Assembly (NCBI GenBank): GCA_965214585.1
Contig: OZ243957.1
Coordinates: 1,550,001-1,614,000, forward strand
Reading direction: 5' to 3'
DNA: 64,000 bases
From: JAHCHG01 sp965214585
Lineage (GTDB): Bacteria > Acidobacteriota > Blastocatellia > Pyrinomonadales > Pyrinomonadaceae
The translations under genes and the position numbers were made by a program. The notes under the pieces are model-generated. The model was not told the DNA's origin. It made no database searches and was given only the letters and a program-made list of their open reading frames with translations. Positions 43,847-53,047 of the stretch are shown here, piece by piece (positions within the stretch are counted from its first letter, which is position 1; the number at the start of each line of letters is the position of its first letter).

Positions 43847-44561
43847 AATAAATTTACGGATTTTTCGTGCGCGTCAACCATCATTTCAACATATTTTTCG
43901 TCAAACTCCTTGCCCGAAAGTTTTGCCAATTCATCAGCCATTTCTTTCTGATCTTCATTGACATCAGCCGGAAGCGCGATATTTTTCTTGTTCGCCAATT
44001 CCTTTAGTTCGGCGTTTGCTTTGGTGTGATCTTCGATCATCTTCTGAGCGAATTTTTTGACATCGGCATTTTGCGCCTTGTCTTTTGCCATCGTCGCAAG
44101 TTTTACTTCCGCCATTCCGTCCTGCGCCGCTTTTGTCATAAACTCTTTATCGTCTTCAGATACGACGGCGGTTGAATTTACGGTATTTGTATTTACCATT
44201 AAATTCGCATTGGAATCCATTGAATTTGTGGTATTTACATCAGCTTGCTCATTATTACAGCCGAGCAAAATCAAACCTGACATTGTTAAAATCGTAATTG
44301 TTACAATTATTTTCTTCATCATTTTTCCTTCCCTTTTTCGTAAAAATTTTAAGTTGCTCAAACCGAAAATAATCTGTAAATCAGATCATTTTCGGCTTGA
44401 ATTTAGTTGCAAAAATCTGCACATCAAACAGCGCGGAATTTATGAATTTTATTGTAATTGAAAATACGAACAATATCAAAAAAGCCCGCATTTGCGAGCC
44501 TTTTTTAAGATGATAAAGAATTAGTGCGGAAAAAATTATATTTGCGTCAACAATTACAAAT

Positions 44562-44813
44562 TTATTCATTTTCGCCAATCATCTTTTTAATTCGTGAGCC
44601 GTTATTTTTCCACCAATCTGATTTTATCTTTTCTGAAATTTTTCCCGCTTCATCTTCCGTCGTTTCGCTGTTTTGCAAAATAGAATTCATTTCGAGCATA
44701 GAAATAAAATCTTCAACTTCTTCCGCGCTGATCTCATCAATCGGAATCGAGATCAACAAGCGGTCTTTTGTCTTTTTGGTTTCAATGTTTAAACTCATAT
44801 TTTGTAAGATCAT
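44562..44813 (-). CDS. Small acidic hypothetical protein
   Basis: 83 residues (or 78 from MSLNIETKKTKDRLLISI). Contains IPIDEISAEEVEDFISMLEM and SDWWKNNGSRIKKMIGENE. No known family. Coding-like amino-acid use and isolation between two real genes on the same strand make it plausible. A leucine/Ile helix suggests a soluble regulator, but this is not established. Confidence 0.5.
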   Translation of the reverse strand: MILQNMSLNIETKKTKDRLLISIPIDEISAEEVEDFISMLEMNSILQNSETTEDEAGKISEKIKSDWWKNNGSRIKKMIGENE

Positions 44814-44866
44814 ATCATTTATTTCCCCTGATTAAAAACGGTTTTCGCCGCCATTTTCAATAAAAA

Positions 44867-45736
44867 TTACTTGATTTTTATTGAAGCCAACAAACTTTCG
44901 ATTTTACTCAAATTCGGCATAAATTTTTCCTGTTTAAGATTGTCCAATCGAAGCGCGATTTTATTTCGATATTCATCGTGCGCCTTCATATTTTTATTAT
45001 TATCCGTGCCGTAAAATTCATCCGGCATTTTATAATCTTCAAAAGTTTCCGTATATTTTTCGGGCAAACCTTCGGCTGAAACGGGAAATTCTGCGTAGAT
45101 AAAATAGCGATTATTATGTGTTAATCCTTGGAAGATATAAACTAAATCTTCATTATTGATAATTGTAGATTCTTGCGCGGTCTGCGTAAGGAAAAGCAAA
45201 CCTTTACCATTCTGAAACTTTATAATTTTAGCTTTTGCGTAAAATTCTTGGTGAGCATCGTAAAGTGGAACTAATGGTAGTTGTTTAGAAACGGAAGGGT
45301 TAATTTTGTCTGGTCTGTTAATTATTTCTCGTAATTCTGCAAGACTTTTCTCAATTATCTGAACATACTGAGGTTCAAGAGTATATGCCTGTTTGAACTC
45401 GTCCACTTTAAAAATTGAAATCTCGGCGGGGGATTTTTTGATATTTTTGTAGCTGAGTTGAAAGTTTATGTATCTTGATTGAAGAAAATCCGGTTTATCA
45501 GCTTTGTTTTCCAAAGGCGATGCAGGAACTATTGAATTTTTGACATCGGAAAATATACTTTTGTCATATTCAAATTTTATATCTTCGATTGATAATTCTC
45601 CACTACTGTTTATCTGAGGCAAACTCTGTGTTTGATTTTCATTTGCTTCAACAAGAAGATTTGTAGAGCTTGAAACACAACTAGACGATATTATTAAACA
45701 ACTGAAAATCAACAAAAATATTTTCATAGTTTTCAT
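44867..45736 (-). CDS. Hypothetical lipoprotein
   Basis: 289 residues. Lipoprotein signal (IFLLIFSCLIISSSCVSSST; lipobox Cys near residue 20) targets it to a membrane. The rest has no recognised domain; blocks include INFQLSYKNIKKSPAEISIF and GLTHNNRYFIYAEFPVSAEG. It begins directly at the UbiB stop (no gap), so it is translationally linked to that kinase, although codon use is AT-richer. Function unknown. Confidence 0.65.
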   Translation of the reverse strand: MKTMKIFLLIFSCLIISSSCVSSSTNLLVEANENQTQSLPQINSSGELSIEDIKFEYDKSIFSDVKNSIVPASPLENKADKPDFLQSRYINFQLSYKNIKKSPAEISIFKVDEFKQAYTLEPQYVQIIEKSLAELREIINRPDKINPSVSKQLPLVPLYDAHQEFYAKAKIIKFQNGKGLLFLTQTAQESTIINNEDLVYIFQGLTHNNRYFIYAEFPVSAEGLPEKYTETFEDYKMPDEFYGTDNNKNMKAHDEYRNKIALRLDNLKQEKFMPNLSKIESLLASIKIK

Positions 45737-47533
45737 CTATTTATTCTGATTCCAAACAGTTTTCGCCGCCATTTTTGCGAGTTTCCAAGTTCTGTTCCAG
45801 TCAATTCCATCGTTTTCGCCGTCTTTGCCGTCGCGTCCTAACATTTTGTCAATGAAGATTTTACGCAAATCTTTTCCTTCGCGCTTGAGCATAAATTCTT
45901 TGGCGTAAGGTTTTGCCGTCAGGAAGAAATTAAAATCGGGATCGGTTACGATTCCGATGCCTTCAAGCGTCATCAAGGCACGCATAATGTATGTGAAATT
46001 CGACGGCAGGCGAAACGGATAATCATACATCACGTCAGCCAGATCATAAGTCAGTTCTTTGAAATTCACGTCTTTTAATTTCAAGTCCAGATGAAATTTG
46101 AACATCCGTTTGACCACATCACGAACCGCGTCTTCGTCCGCGCCGGGTTTTAGGAAATCCAGATCAATCAAATCCTGCGCGATTCCTTCCGCGTCTTTTG
46201 CAATAACGTGAAAAAATGCGTCAATCATTTTCGCCTGCAATTCGGGTGTGATTCGTCCGACCATTCCGAAATCGAAAAACGCGAGTCGTCCGTCAGGCAT
46301 TACCAAAAGATTTCCCGGATGCGGATCGGCGTGGAAAAACCCGTCTTCGAGAAGCTGTTTCAGATATGTGCGAATCAAAAGCCGATTGACCTTTTCGGGC
46401 GAAATTCCTCTTGAACGTAATTTTTCTAATTCGATGACCTTATCGCCGTAGATAAATTCCATCGTCAAAACTTTTGAAGTCGTCTGATCCCAATAAATCG
46501 TCGGAACGTGAACATTCGTCCAAGCCTTAAAATTTTCGCGGAAACGCTCGGCGTTGCGACCTTCCGCTGCGTAATCCATTTCTTCGTGAATCGTTTCATC
46601 AAATTCGCGGAGCATTCCCGCCCAATCCGCATTTTCGTTTAAACTCGGAAAACGCTCGGCAAACTTGGCGATCTTCCGCATAATCTCGATGTCGCCTTTG
46701 ATAATTCCGTCCAGATTCGGACGTTGAACTTTAACCGCGACAGTTTCGCCCGTTTTGAGTTTCGCCCGATAAACCTGCCCCAAACTCGCCGCCGCAACGG
46801 GTTCGGCTTCAAATTCGTCGTAAACTTCATTGATTTTCCGCCCCAATTCCTTTTCGATTCGGGCAAACGCAACCTCATTCGGAAACGCGGGAACGTCGTC
46901 AACCAAAGTTCCGAGTTCCACCACAAACGGCAAAGGCAGAAGGTCTGCGCGAGTTCCCAACGCCTGCCCGATTTTAATAAACGTCGGACCGAGATTGATA
47001 ATTTCGCTTTTCAGCCAAACCGCCTGCTTTTCCTGTTTCGCCTGTTTATTTTCATCGCTTCCGACAAAAATTTTCTGCAAAAGCAAAATAAAAACGTGAA
47101 AAGACCACAATTTGACCGCGTAAAATTTCTCACCTAAAACCGCAAACCACGTTAAATGCTTCGCCGTTTCAAGCCGCGCTTCTTTAATTTTCAAATGCTG
47201 CTTGCGGTGAAGTTCGTATTGGTCGAGATACAAATAAAGCGCGAGCATCCCGATCACGCGCGAAACTTTCGCCAATCGAAACCAGCCGCGCAAACCGTGA
47301 TAATTTTTCTCGATTGATTCTTCGGAAACAGTCAAATCGCGCTCTTCGGCGACGAGTTTTTCATTCGTAACTCTTCTCGCAAACGCCGTTTCGTCCGCTT
47401 CGACAAGCGATCTGTTTCCGTTCTCGCCCGCCGCGTTTTCGCTCAAAATTACAGCGTTCGACGTGAAGTTTTCAATTTCCGCCAACGCCGCGTCTTTATT
47501 TTTCAGAATTGTTCCCTGCCTATTTTCGCTCAT
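45737..47533 (-). CDS. ABC1/UbiB-family atypical kinase
   Basis: 598 residues. The KxGQ signature (FIKIGQALGTRADLLP, about residue 185) defines the ABC1 family; Ala-rich nucleotide loop EPVAAASLGQVYRA, lysine VAVKVQRPN, GFFHADPHPGNLL (about 395) and FFDFGMVGRI (about 415) complete the kinase core. Usual bacterial role: quinone biosynthesis support or lipid homeostasis. An N-terminal ~130-residue extension with two amphipathic segments precedes it. The family's C-terminal transmembrane pair is not evident. Head of a two-gene unit with the lipoprotein. Confidence 0.9.
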   Translation of the reverse strand: MSENRQGTILKNKDAALAEIENFTSNAVILSENAAGENGNRSLVEADETAFARRVTNEKLVAEERDLTVSEESIEKNYHGLRGWFRLAKVSRVIGMLALYLYLDQYELHRKQHLKIKEARLETAKHLTWFAVLGEKFYAVKLWSFHVFILLLQKIFVGSDENKQAKQEKQAVWLKSEIINLGPTFIKIGQALGTRADLLPLPFVVELGTLVDDVPAFPNEVAFARIEKELGRKINEVYDEFEAEPVAAASLGQVYRAKLKTGETVAVKVQRPNLDGIIKGDIEIMRKIAKFAERFPSLNENADWAGMLREFDETIHEEMDYAAEGRNAERFRENFKAWTNVHVPTIYWDQTTSKVLTMEFIYGDKVIELEKLRSRGISPEKVNRLLIRTYLKQLLEDGFFHADPHPGNLLVMPDGRLAFFDFGMVGRITPELQAKMIDAFFHVIAKDAEGIAQDLIDLDFLKPGADEDAVRDVVKRMFKFHLDLKLKDVNFKELTYDLADVMYDYPFRLPSNFTYIMRALMTLEGIGIVTDPDFNFFLTAKPYAKEFMLKREGKDLRKIFIDKMLGRDGKDGENDGIDWNRTWKLAKMAAKTVWNQNK

Positions 47534-47609
47534 AAATCGTTCCCCGAAATTATTTTATCATTTAGAGGACAAAAGGACGGAATAGTTTGCACTATCTTTC
47601 ACAAACTTA

Positions 47610-47768
47610 AAAAACGTAACGCCAGCATCCTGCTGGCTGTAGTGTCGGCATCTTGCCGACACACTGAGTGGAACGCTCAGAAAATCGCCGATATATAGTA
47701 GTTGAAGAACAAAAAGTGGCGGCTGGAAGCCGCCAAGACTGCCAGCAAGATGCTGGCGTTACGTTTTT
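47610..47768. repeat. Palindromic repeat family D, full copy
   Basis: Ends AAAACGTAACGCCAGCAT and its complement flank two inner hairpins (TGTCGGCATCTTGCCGACA; GGCGGCTGGAAGCCGCC). Its right end overlaps the stop codon of the PIN gene. Related to 17418-17603 and 49492-49548. Confidence 0.8.
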
Positions 47769-48183
47769 ACGGCAAAATCTCGAACGCTTCGCAATGAACG
47801 GGCTTGAAAACGCCGAAGTGCCGACGGTCAACGGTTAAAATTTTTGTGATTTTCAATCTTTCGGCAATCGCCACGATAATGGCATCAACAAAATCAATAT
47901 TCGCGTCGTCGTATTTCCGCAGAATTTCGGCGGCGCGTTTATAGTCTTCGGCGGTTGGTGTTTCAAGTTGAAATTTTGTAATCGCAAGACTTTCCGAAAA
48001 TTTCGCTAATGCTTTAACGCCTTGATTTCGCAGCAGAAAATAAGCCGTTTCGGTTATGGCTGGAATTGGCAAAATTATATTGCCGTGAATTCTTCTCGTC
48101 GCCGATTTGACTGATTCGTGATGCTCGTCGGAATCATCAATAGAAGCGTAAAGAAAACCGGAATCAAGTAGATAATCGTTCAT
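47767..48183 (-). CDS. PIN-domain ribonuclease (VapC-like toxin)
   Basis: 138 residues. PIN-domain acidic residues: D at LLDSGFLYA (about 7), E at ITETAYFLL (about 45), D at IDFVDAIIVAIAER (about 96-101) and D at ILTVDRRHFG (about 117). Metal-dependent RNase, probably neutralised by the upstream gene, with which it overlaps by 4 bp (ATGA). Its stop codon lies in a palindromic repeat. The real RNA target is unknown. Confidence 0.8.
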   Translation of the reverse strand: MNDYLLDSGFLYASIDDSDEHHESVKSATRRIHGNIILPIPAITETAYFLLRNQGVKALAKFSESLAITKFQLETPTAEDYKRAAEILRKYDDANIDFVDAIIVAIAERLKITKILTVDRRHFGVFKPVHCEAFEILP

Positions 48184-48488
48184 TTTTTAACGCTGAATCC
48201 TTCCGCCGGATCAAAATTTTCGGAATATAAAATTTCGTGCATTCTTTCTGCCGTATCGGTTTTTCCGCTTGAAAACATTGCGAGAAACGGAGTAAACGGA
48301 TTTTCATAATCTTCTTCCACTTTATTTTCTTCAATATTTTCGATTTTTTCTTCACCGTTTAATTTTCCGTTCGCAAAATTTTCTTCAACAAATTCGCCGA
48401 TAAATTCGCCGATGTCTTTGCCGTTTGATTCGGCTTGTTTTCTAATTTTTTGTTCGGCGCGTTCCGATATTGAAATCGTAATTTCCAT
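48180..48488 (-). CDS. Putative antitoxin partner of PIN toxin
   Basis: 102 residues from ATG 48488 (MEITISISERAEQKIRKQAE). The N-terminus resembles short ribbon/helix regulators of VapB type; the rest is acidic and disordered (NGEEKIENIEENKVEEDYEN), as is common for antitoxin toxin-binding tails. It overlaps the PIN gene by ATGA, 11 bp downstream of ribF. Assignment by context. Confidence 0.6.
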   Translation of the reverse strand: MEITISISERAEQKIRKQAESNGKDIGEFIGEFVEENFANGKLNGEEKIENIEENKVEEDYENPFTPFLAMFSSGKTDTAERMHEILYSENFDPAEGFSVKK

Positions 48489-48499
48489 AATTTTCCACC

Positions 48500-49453
48500 T
48501 CATTCCAAATCTAACATATTCATAACGCCTCTACGCGAGAAATAGTTCAGAGCGACGCGCGTATCTTTTTCGATTTGCCGTTTTAATTCTTCGATTCCGC
48601 CGAATTTTCTCTCGTCGCGGATGCGGTGCAGAAAGCGGACGCGCAAAACGTCGCCGTATAAATCACCGTCGAAATCGAAGATGTAGCTTTCAATCGAAGG
48701 TTCTTTATTTCCTTCAAAAGTCGGACGAATTCCGACGTTTGTGATGCTTTTTTTCCACGCGCCTTCGATCAGAGTCGCCGTCGCGTAAACGCCGTATTTC
48801 GGAACGACGCGGTTTTTCGGTTTTAGATTTGCCGTCGGAAAACCGATTGTGTGTCCGCGCCTGTCGCCGCGAATTATTACGCCTTCGATGCCGTAAGGTC
48901 TGCCGAGCATTCTTCGCGCCAAATTTACTTTGCCGTCTTTTAAAAGCTCGCGGATTTTCGATGACGAAACGCGCTGATTGCGAAGTTTTACTTCCGCGAC
49001 TTCTTCGGCGCAAAAGCCCAATTCGTCGCTCATTTTTTTGAGAAGCTCGATATTTCCGCCGCGATTTTTGCCGAACGCAAAACCGTGTCCGAGATAAACT
49101 TCTTTCGCCTGCAAACGCTCGTGAATTATTTTCCGCAAAAATTCTTCCGCGTCTTTGTCGGCAAATTTCTGATTAAAACGAATGATTATCGCCTGCTCGA
49201 TTCCCAAAACTTCAAAATTAGCAAGTCTTTGGTCAAGAGTTTGCAGAAGCGGCGGCGCGTTTTCTGGATACAAAACGGCTCGCGGATGCGGATCGAAAGT
49301 TATCGCCATCGGAATTGCTTCAACCGCTTGGGCGCGGCGCACGACGATTTCCATAATCTTCTGATGTCCGAGATGAAGCCCGTCAAAAACGCCAAGCGTT
49401 AAAACCGTCGGGCGCAAAATATTCGCGTTTTCCGTGCCGTGAAAAATTTTCAT
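48500..49453 (-). CDS. ribF: Bifunctional riboflavin kinase/FAD synthetase
   Basis: 317 residues. N-terminal FMN adenylyltransferase with GVFDGLHLGHQKIM (about residue 22-35) and SSSKIRELLKDG (about 160-172); C-terminal riboflavin kinase with RPYGIEGVIIRGDRRGHTIG, FPTANL, TNVGIRPTFEG and ESYIFDF. It makes FMN and FAD from riboflavin. The four small acidic/GNAT neighbours are unrelated. Complete, family-typical length. Confidence 0.95.
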   Translation of the reverse strand: MKIFHGTENANILRPTVLTLGVFDGLHLGHQKIMEIVVRRAQAVEAIPMAITFDPHPRAVLYPENAPPLLQTLDQRLANFEVLGIEQAIIIRFNQKFADKDAEEFLRKIIHERLQAKEVYLGHGFAFGKNRGGNIELLKKMSDELGFCAEEVAEVKLRNQRVSSSKIRELLKDGKVNLARRMLGRPYGIEGVIIRGDRRGHTIGFPTANLKPKNRVVPKYGVYATATLIEGAWKKSITNVGIRPTFEGNKEPSIESYIFDFDGDLYGDVLRVRFLHRIRDERKFGGIEELKRQIEKDTRVALNYFSRRGVMNMLDLE

Positions 49454-49491
49454 TATTCGGATGTTAGCCGCTTGCCGTTAGCTGTATTGAC

Positions 49492-49548
49492 AAATTACGC
49501 GAGGGCAGGATGCCCTCACGACAGCCAGCAAGATGCTGGCGTTACATT
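49492..49548. repeat. Palindromic repeat family D, half copy
   Basis: GAGGGCAGGATGCCCTC hairpin followed by GCCAGCAAGATGCTGGCGTT; matches the right part of 47610-47768. Confidence 0.7.
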
Positions 49549-49824
49549 TTATTCAACCAAAGATTTATACTCGTCATTTTCTTCGATAATTTCGGCGACA
49601 AACGGGCAAGACGGGTTTACGGGCTGCCGTTTTTCCTTGATAATATCCAAAACTCTCATCACAAGCTGCGTTCCGATGCCTTTATCCTGAATCTCTTTCG
49701 GCACTTCCGTATGCGTCAGTTCGTAAGTTTCGCCGTGAATCACATAATCCACAAACGCCGTGTGTCCTTCGCGCGTCGTTTCAAAACGCTTTTGTTCCTT
49801 GTTGTCTTTTACGTCTAAAATCAT
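49549..49824 (-). CDS. GNAT N-acetyltransferase, YjdJ type
   Basis: 91 residues, the short single-domain GNAT family. Beta strand FVDYVIHGETYELTHTEVP, the acetyl-CoA loop KGIGTQLVMRVLDI (about residue 48-61) and the conserved CPF (PSCPFVAEII) match. Substrate unknown. RBS AAGGAG. Confidence 0.8.
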   Translation of the reverse strand: MILDVKDNKEQKRFETTREGHTAFVDYVIHGETYELTHTEVPKEIQDKGIGTQLVMRVLDIIKEKRQPVNPSCPFVAEIIEENDEYKSLVE

Positions 49825-49842
49825 TTTTAATTTTCTCCTTGT

Positions 49843-50391
49843 TTATTTTAATTTTTCCCAATCACCTTTAAGCATCGCATAAAGATATTCATCGCGCCAC
49901 TCGTTCATTTTCGCGTCCCGGAAACTTTTCTTAAATTCCGCCTCGCGCCGGAAATTCAAATTTTCCATCAAACGCCTGCTTCCGACATTTTCCGTATCCA
50001 AAATTCCGAAAATCCGATGCGTTTCCGTTTCGGTAAACAAATAATCGAAAACCTTACTCAACGCTTCGACGGCAAAACCTTTTCCCCGATATTCCAGATT
50101 CAATGTAACGCCGATCTCGACAATTCTCGGCTCGCTCTTTTCGGGTTTCAAAGCAAAATCGCCGACCAATTTATTGTTTTCCTTCCACACGATTCCAACT
50201 TGCACCCATTCGCCCGCCGTTCCGAATTCTGCGTCTTTTTGGTCATCAATAAATTTTCTGCTTTCTTCAATCGTAAAAGCGTCAAAACTCTGAAATTTGC
50301 AAACTTCTGGATTCGAGCGAAAAGCGTGAAAATCATCCAAATCGCTTTCGCGTAAATTTCTTAAAATTAAGCGTTTTGTTTCTAAATTCAT
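49843..50391 (-). CDS. GNAT N-acetyltransferase, RimJ/RimL type
   Basis: 182 residues from ATG 50391 (MNLETKRLILRNLRESDLDD). Strand VGIVWKENNKLVGDFALKP, YRGKGFAVEALSKVFDYLF (acetyl-CoA loop) and NVGSRRLMENLNFRREAEF are typical of the Acetyltransf_3 family. Upstream in-frame residues come from the MITE-like repeat at 50427, so they are not part of the protein. Substrate (protein N-terminus or antibiotic) not predictable. Confidence 0.85.
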   Translation of the reverse strand: MNLETKRLILRNLRESDLDDFHAFRSNPEVCKFQSFDAFTIEESRKFIDDQKDAEFGTAGEWVQVGIVWKENNKLVGDFALKPEKSEPRIVEIGVTLNLEYRGKGFAVEALSKVFDYLFTETETHRIFGILDTENVGSRRLMENLNFRREAEFKKSFRDAKMNEWRDEYLYAMLKGDWEKLK

Positions 50392-50426
50392 TTGAAATAC
50401 AGCGCAAAAGTAAAAATTTCCGTGTT

Positions 50427-50568
50427 GGAACGCCGTCCATCTTGGCGGCAGCAAACGCCTGAGCGTTTGAAAAAAGTTCAACAACTGAAATGAAATTTAT
50501 AACTTTAAAGTTCAGCAATTGAAATTTTCGCGCTCTGCGCTCATTGCCGCCAAGATGGACGGCGTTCC
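50427..50568. mobile_element. MITE-like element B, second copy
   Basis: Inverted ends GGAACGCCGTCCATCTTGGC and complement. Same element as 14670-14813; internal GAAATTTTCGCGCTC shared. Lies in the promoter region of the GNAT gene. Confidence 0.8.
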
Positions 50569-50602
50569 GGTTTTGCACCCTGATTTCTACTTTTTAATCT
50601 TT

Positions 50603-51370
50603 TTATTCATCGGTTAAAACCAAACCATCATAACCAAAATGCACATTGTCGGGCAGTAATTTTGAATCGCGTTCGTGTAAAATATCGTGATTCAGATGCG
50701 TCAAATATGCGCGTTTCGGCTTTAATTTTTCGATGTATTCTAACGCTTCATTTAAGCCGAGATGCGTTGCGTGCGGTTTTATTCTCACGCAGTCCAAAAC
50801 CAAAACGTCCAAATTTGTCAAGCCGTTCATCGCGTCTTCGGGAATAAAATTTAAATCCGTCGCGTAGGCAAAATCGTTGAAACGATAAGCGATGACGGGC
50901 AATTTGCCGTGAATAACTTCAAGCGGCGTGATGAGCAAATCCTCGCCGATGCAGAACGAGGCGTTTTTGACGATTGTATGCGGAATTAGCTGCGGCAAAC
51001 CGCCGCCGATGTGGGTTGGTTTGAATATATAGTGAAAAAATTGTTTCAAACCCTGCCACGCAGTTTCGTCGGCATAAACGCCCATCGCGCCGTAACGAAA
51101 ATTCAGCGGGCGGATGTCGTCCAAGCCGAAAACGTGGTCAACGTGGCTGTGCGTAATTAAAACCGCGTCGAGTTTTTTAATTCCCGCCCTGAGTGCCTGC
51201 TGGCGAAAATCTATCGAAGTGTCAACCAGAATTTTTTTCCCGGCGTGTTCGAGCAGAATCGAAACGCGCAGGCGTTTATCACGCGGATCGTCCGACAGAC
51301 AAGTTTCGCAATCGCACGCAACAGACGGCACGCCGGTTGATGTGCCTGTTCCGAGAAAAGTCAGTTTCAT
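50603..51370 (-). CDS. MBL-fold hydrolase, PhnP-like
   Basis: 255 residues from ATG 51370 (MKLTFLGTGTSTGVP). Cys-rich zinc segment VACDCETCLSDDPRD (about residue 18-32), HSHVDHVFGLDDIRP (about 73-87), and LTHLNHDILHERD near the end mark the PhnP-like cyclic-phosphodiesterase subgroup. The 24-residue upstream extension of the frame is encoded by heptamer repeats and is discarded. Possible role: hydrolysis of cyclic phosphodiester metabolites. Confidence 0.85.
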   Translation of the reverse strand: MKLTFLGTGTSTGVPSVACDCETCLSDDPRDKRLRVSILLEHAGKKILVDTSIDFRQQALRAGIKKLDAVLITHSHVDHVFGLDDIRPLNFRYGAMGVYADETAWQGLKQFFHYIFKPTHIGGGLPQLIPHTIVKNASFCIGEDLLITPLEVIHGKLPVIAYRFNDFAYATDLNFIPEDAMNGLTNLDVLVLDCVRIKPHATHLGLNEALEYIEKLKPKRAYLTHLNHDILHERDSKLLPDNVHFGYDGLVLTDE

Positions 51371-51380
51371 AGTTTGGTTC

Positions 51381-51450
51381 ATTGTGAATTGTTCATTGTG
51401 AATTGTTTTTGACAACAGCAATGAACAATTTACAATGAACAATTCACAAT
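51381..51450. repeat. Heptamer-array hairpin
   Basis: 18-bp perfect inverted pair ATTGTGAATTGTTCATTG (51381-51398) and its complement (51433-51450). Units such as AATTTAC and AATTCAC are the same as in the exosortase array. Confidence 0.8.
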
Positions 51451-52038
51451 TTACTTCTTCCCAAGAATATCGCTTGCCGAGAATTTCTGCGCGGCTTGGG
51501 TTTTTAATTTTTCTTCGCTGGCGCGTGAAAGCGCAACGTATTGCAGTTGCAGATCGGACAATAAGCCGTCAAAAAGTTTCTTTTCCTGCGGATGCAGATT
51601 TCCTTCGGTTTTCCGGCGCAGCATCAGCAGAACGTCAATCCAGTATTTTCCGGTTTCCAGATCAACCGTGCGCTGTCCGGTTGCGGGATGCGGCATTGCG
51701 CCGAGCGATGCGGCGGCGTTTGTCACCAGAGTCGAGAGAAAATTTACAAAACTCGCCGGATCGTCCGCGCCGGGAAAATTTTCCGCGTCAAATTCTTCAT
51801 CATCATCTTCGGCTTCCGCCTGAGTCTGATTTTCCGCCGAAGCGTTTTCATAAGTTTCAATCGTTTCCCGCGCCTGTTCGTCAACGAGCGTTTCCTCTTT
51901 TGCCTTCGGCTCTTTTTTCGGTTTTTCTTCCTTTTTAAATTCCACGCCTTCGCGCACGCTTCCGTCAGGGTTGAATTTTCTTTTGTCCGTAACTTTCAGA
52001 ATCGGTTCTTCTTCGTTCAAATCTTCTTTTCCAATCAT
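51451..52038 (-). CDS. DUF1844 domain protein
   Basis: 195 residues. An acidic/Lys-Glu-rich N-terminal half (EEKPKKEPKAKEETLVDEQA, AEAEDDDEEFDAENFPGADD) is followed by the DUF1844 domain (about residue 95-165): SFVNFLSTLVTNAAASLGAM, GQRTVDLETGKYWIDVLLML and KTEGNLHPQEKKLFDGLLSD. Widespread in Acidobacteriota and relatives; function unknown. Its start is divergent from mazG. Confidence 0.85.
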   Translation of the reverse strand: MIGKEDLNEEEPILKVTDKRKFNPDGSVREGVEFKKEEKPKKEPKAKEETLVDEQARETIETYENASAENQTQAEAEDDDEEFDAENFPGADDPASFVNFLSTLVTNAAASLGAMPHPATGQRTVDLETGKYWIDVLLMLRRKTEGNLHPQEKKLFDGLLSDLQLQYVALSRASEEKLKTQAAQKFSASDILGKK

Positions 52039-52124
52039 TGCTTTTACCCGTCCTTTTCTAATATATTAATTCATTCGATATTAGCATTTTGCGGAAAAAA
52101 GTTAAAAGAAGTGAGAAATATGAG

Positions 52125-52220
52125 GTGAGAAGTGAGAAATAGGAAAAGCAGAGAAAAAAATTTAAAGTAAATGTCAAAATCAATTTCTTTAACTTTCATC
52201 TCTCATTTCTCACTTCTCAC
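52125..52220. repeat. Heptamer-array hairpin between DUF1844 and mazG
   Basis: GTGAGAAGTGAGAAAT (52125-52140) and its complement (52205-52220); surrounding GTGAGAA units repeat every 7 bp. Part of the 193-bp divergent promoter region. Confidence 0.8.
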
Positions 52221-52231
52221 TTCTAAATATT

Positions 52232-53047
52232 ATGTCCGAAAAATTTGATGAACTCGTAAAAGTAATGCGGCGGCTTCGTGCGCCGGGCGGTTGTCCGTGG
52301 GACGCGGAGCAGACTTATGCAACGCTTGCCTCGTATCTTTTAGAGGAAAGTTACGAGGCTTTTGACGCGATTCACGAAGCGGACGAAACGGGCGATACGG
52401 CGAATCTGCGCGAGGAACTCGGCGACGTTTTGCTGCAAGTCGTTTTTCATTCGGCGATTGCGGCGGAAAAAGGCGACTTTACGATTGATGAAGTTGTCGA
52501 AGGCGTAACGGAAAAACTTGTTCTTCGTCATCCGCACGTTTTCGGCGACAAAACTTTGGAAACCGCCGATGATGTTTTAAGCAATTGGGACGAACTCAAA
52601 AAAGCCGAACGAGCGCAAACCGGGAAAAAGGAAAAGCAAACGGATTCGATTTTAGATGATGTCAGTCTGCATTTTCCCGCGCTTCTTGAAGGACTGAAAA
52701 TTTCCAAAAAGGCGGCGAAAACGGGGTTTGACTGGGAAAATGCCGAACAGATTTTTGAGAAACTGGAAGAAGAAACGAGCGAATTAAAAGCCGCGATTGC
52801 GGAAAACGAATCGGATAAGATCAGCGAAGAGATCGGCGATCTGCTTTTTGTCGTCGTAAATTTAGCGCGAAAATTAAAAGTCGAACCGGAAACGGCTTTG
52901 AAGAAAACTAACCGCAAATTTCGCAAGCGTTTTGCATTTGTGGAAAACCATTTAAAATTGCAAAATAAAACGCTCGAAGATTCAAATTTAGAAGAAATGG
53001 ACGCGCTTTGGAACGAAGCGAAAAACGGAGAAAAAATTAAAAATTAA
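52232..53047 (+). CDS. mazG: Nucleoside triphosphate pyrophosphohydrolase MazG
   Basis: 271 residues with two MazG domains. The first has GGCPWDAEQTYATLASYLLE, EESYEAFDAI and REELGDVLLQVVFHS (EExxE...ExxD metal residues); RHPHVFGD follows. The second has EETSELKAAIAEN and EEIGDLLFVVVNLARKLK. Hydrolyses (d)NTPs or non-canonical nucleotides to monophosphates. Stop and mscS start overlap by one base (TAATG), indicating co-translation. Confidence 0.93.
   Translation: MSEKFDELVKVMRRLRAPGGCPWDAEQTYATLASYLLEESYEAFDAIHEADETGDTANLREELGDVLLQVVFHSAIAAEKGDFTIDEVVEGVTEKLVLRHPHVFGDKTLETADDVLSNWDELKKAERAQTGKKEKQTDSILDDVSLHFPALLEGLKISKKAAKTGFDWENAEQIFEKLEEETSELKAAIAENESDKISEEIGDLLFVVVNLARKLKVEPETALKKTNRKFRKRFAFVENHLKLQNKTLEDSNLEEMDALWNEAKNGEKIKN

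Larger units (their letters stand above)
42598..44322 (-). pseudogene. DUF4142 lipoprotein gene split by IS4-type element
   Basis: The 5' part (44322-43847) encodes MMKKIIVTITILTMSGLILL with lipobox LLGCNN, then the four-helix DUF4142 core (AAQDGMAEVKLATMAKDKAQ, EDHTKANAELKELANKK). The 3' part (42721-42598) encodes DEADDGKNADAKAFAAKTLP and TLKEHLSMIKEIDEKM. Removing the IS and one copy of the 9-bp duplication restores one frame of 197 codons exactly, so the gene was intact until a recent insertion. Family members are periplasmic four-helix proteins of unknown role. Confidence 0.85.

Noticed and set aside
47767..48488. Linking the PIN toxin pair to the polymorphic-toxin loci
   Set aside because: It is a standard two-gene intracellular toxin-antitoxin arrangement with antitoxin first, no shared motif and no cassette repeats.
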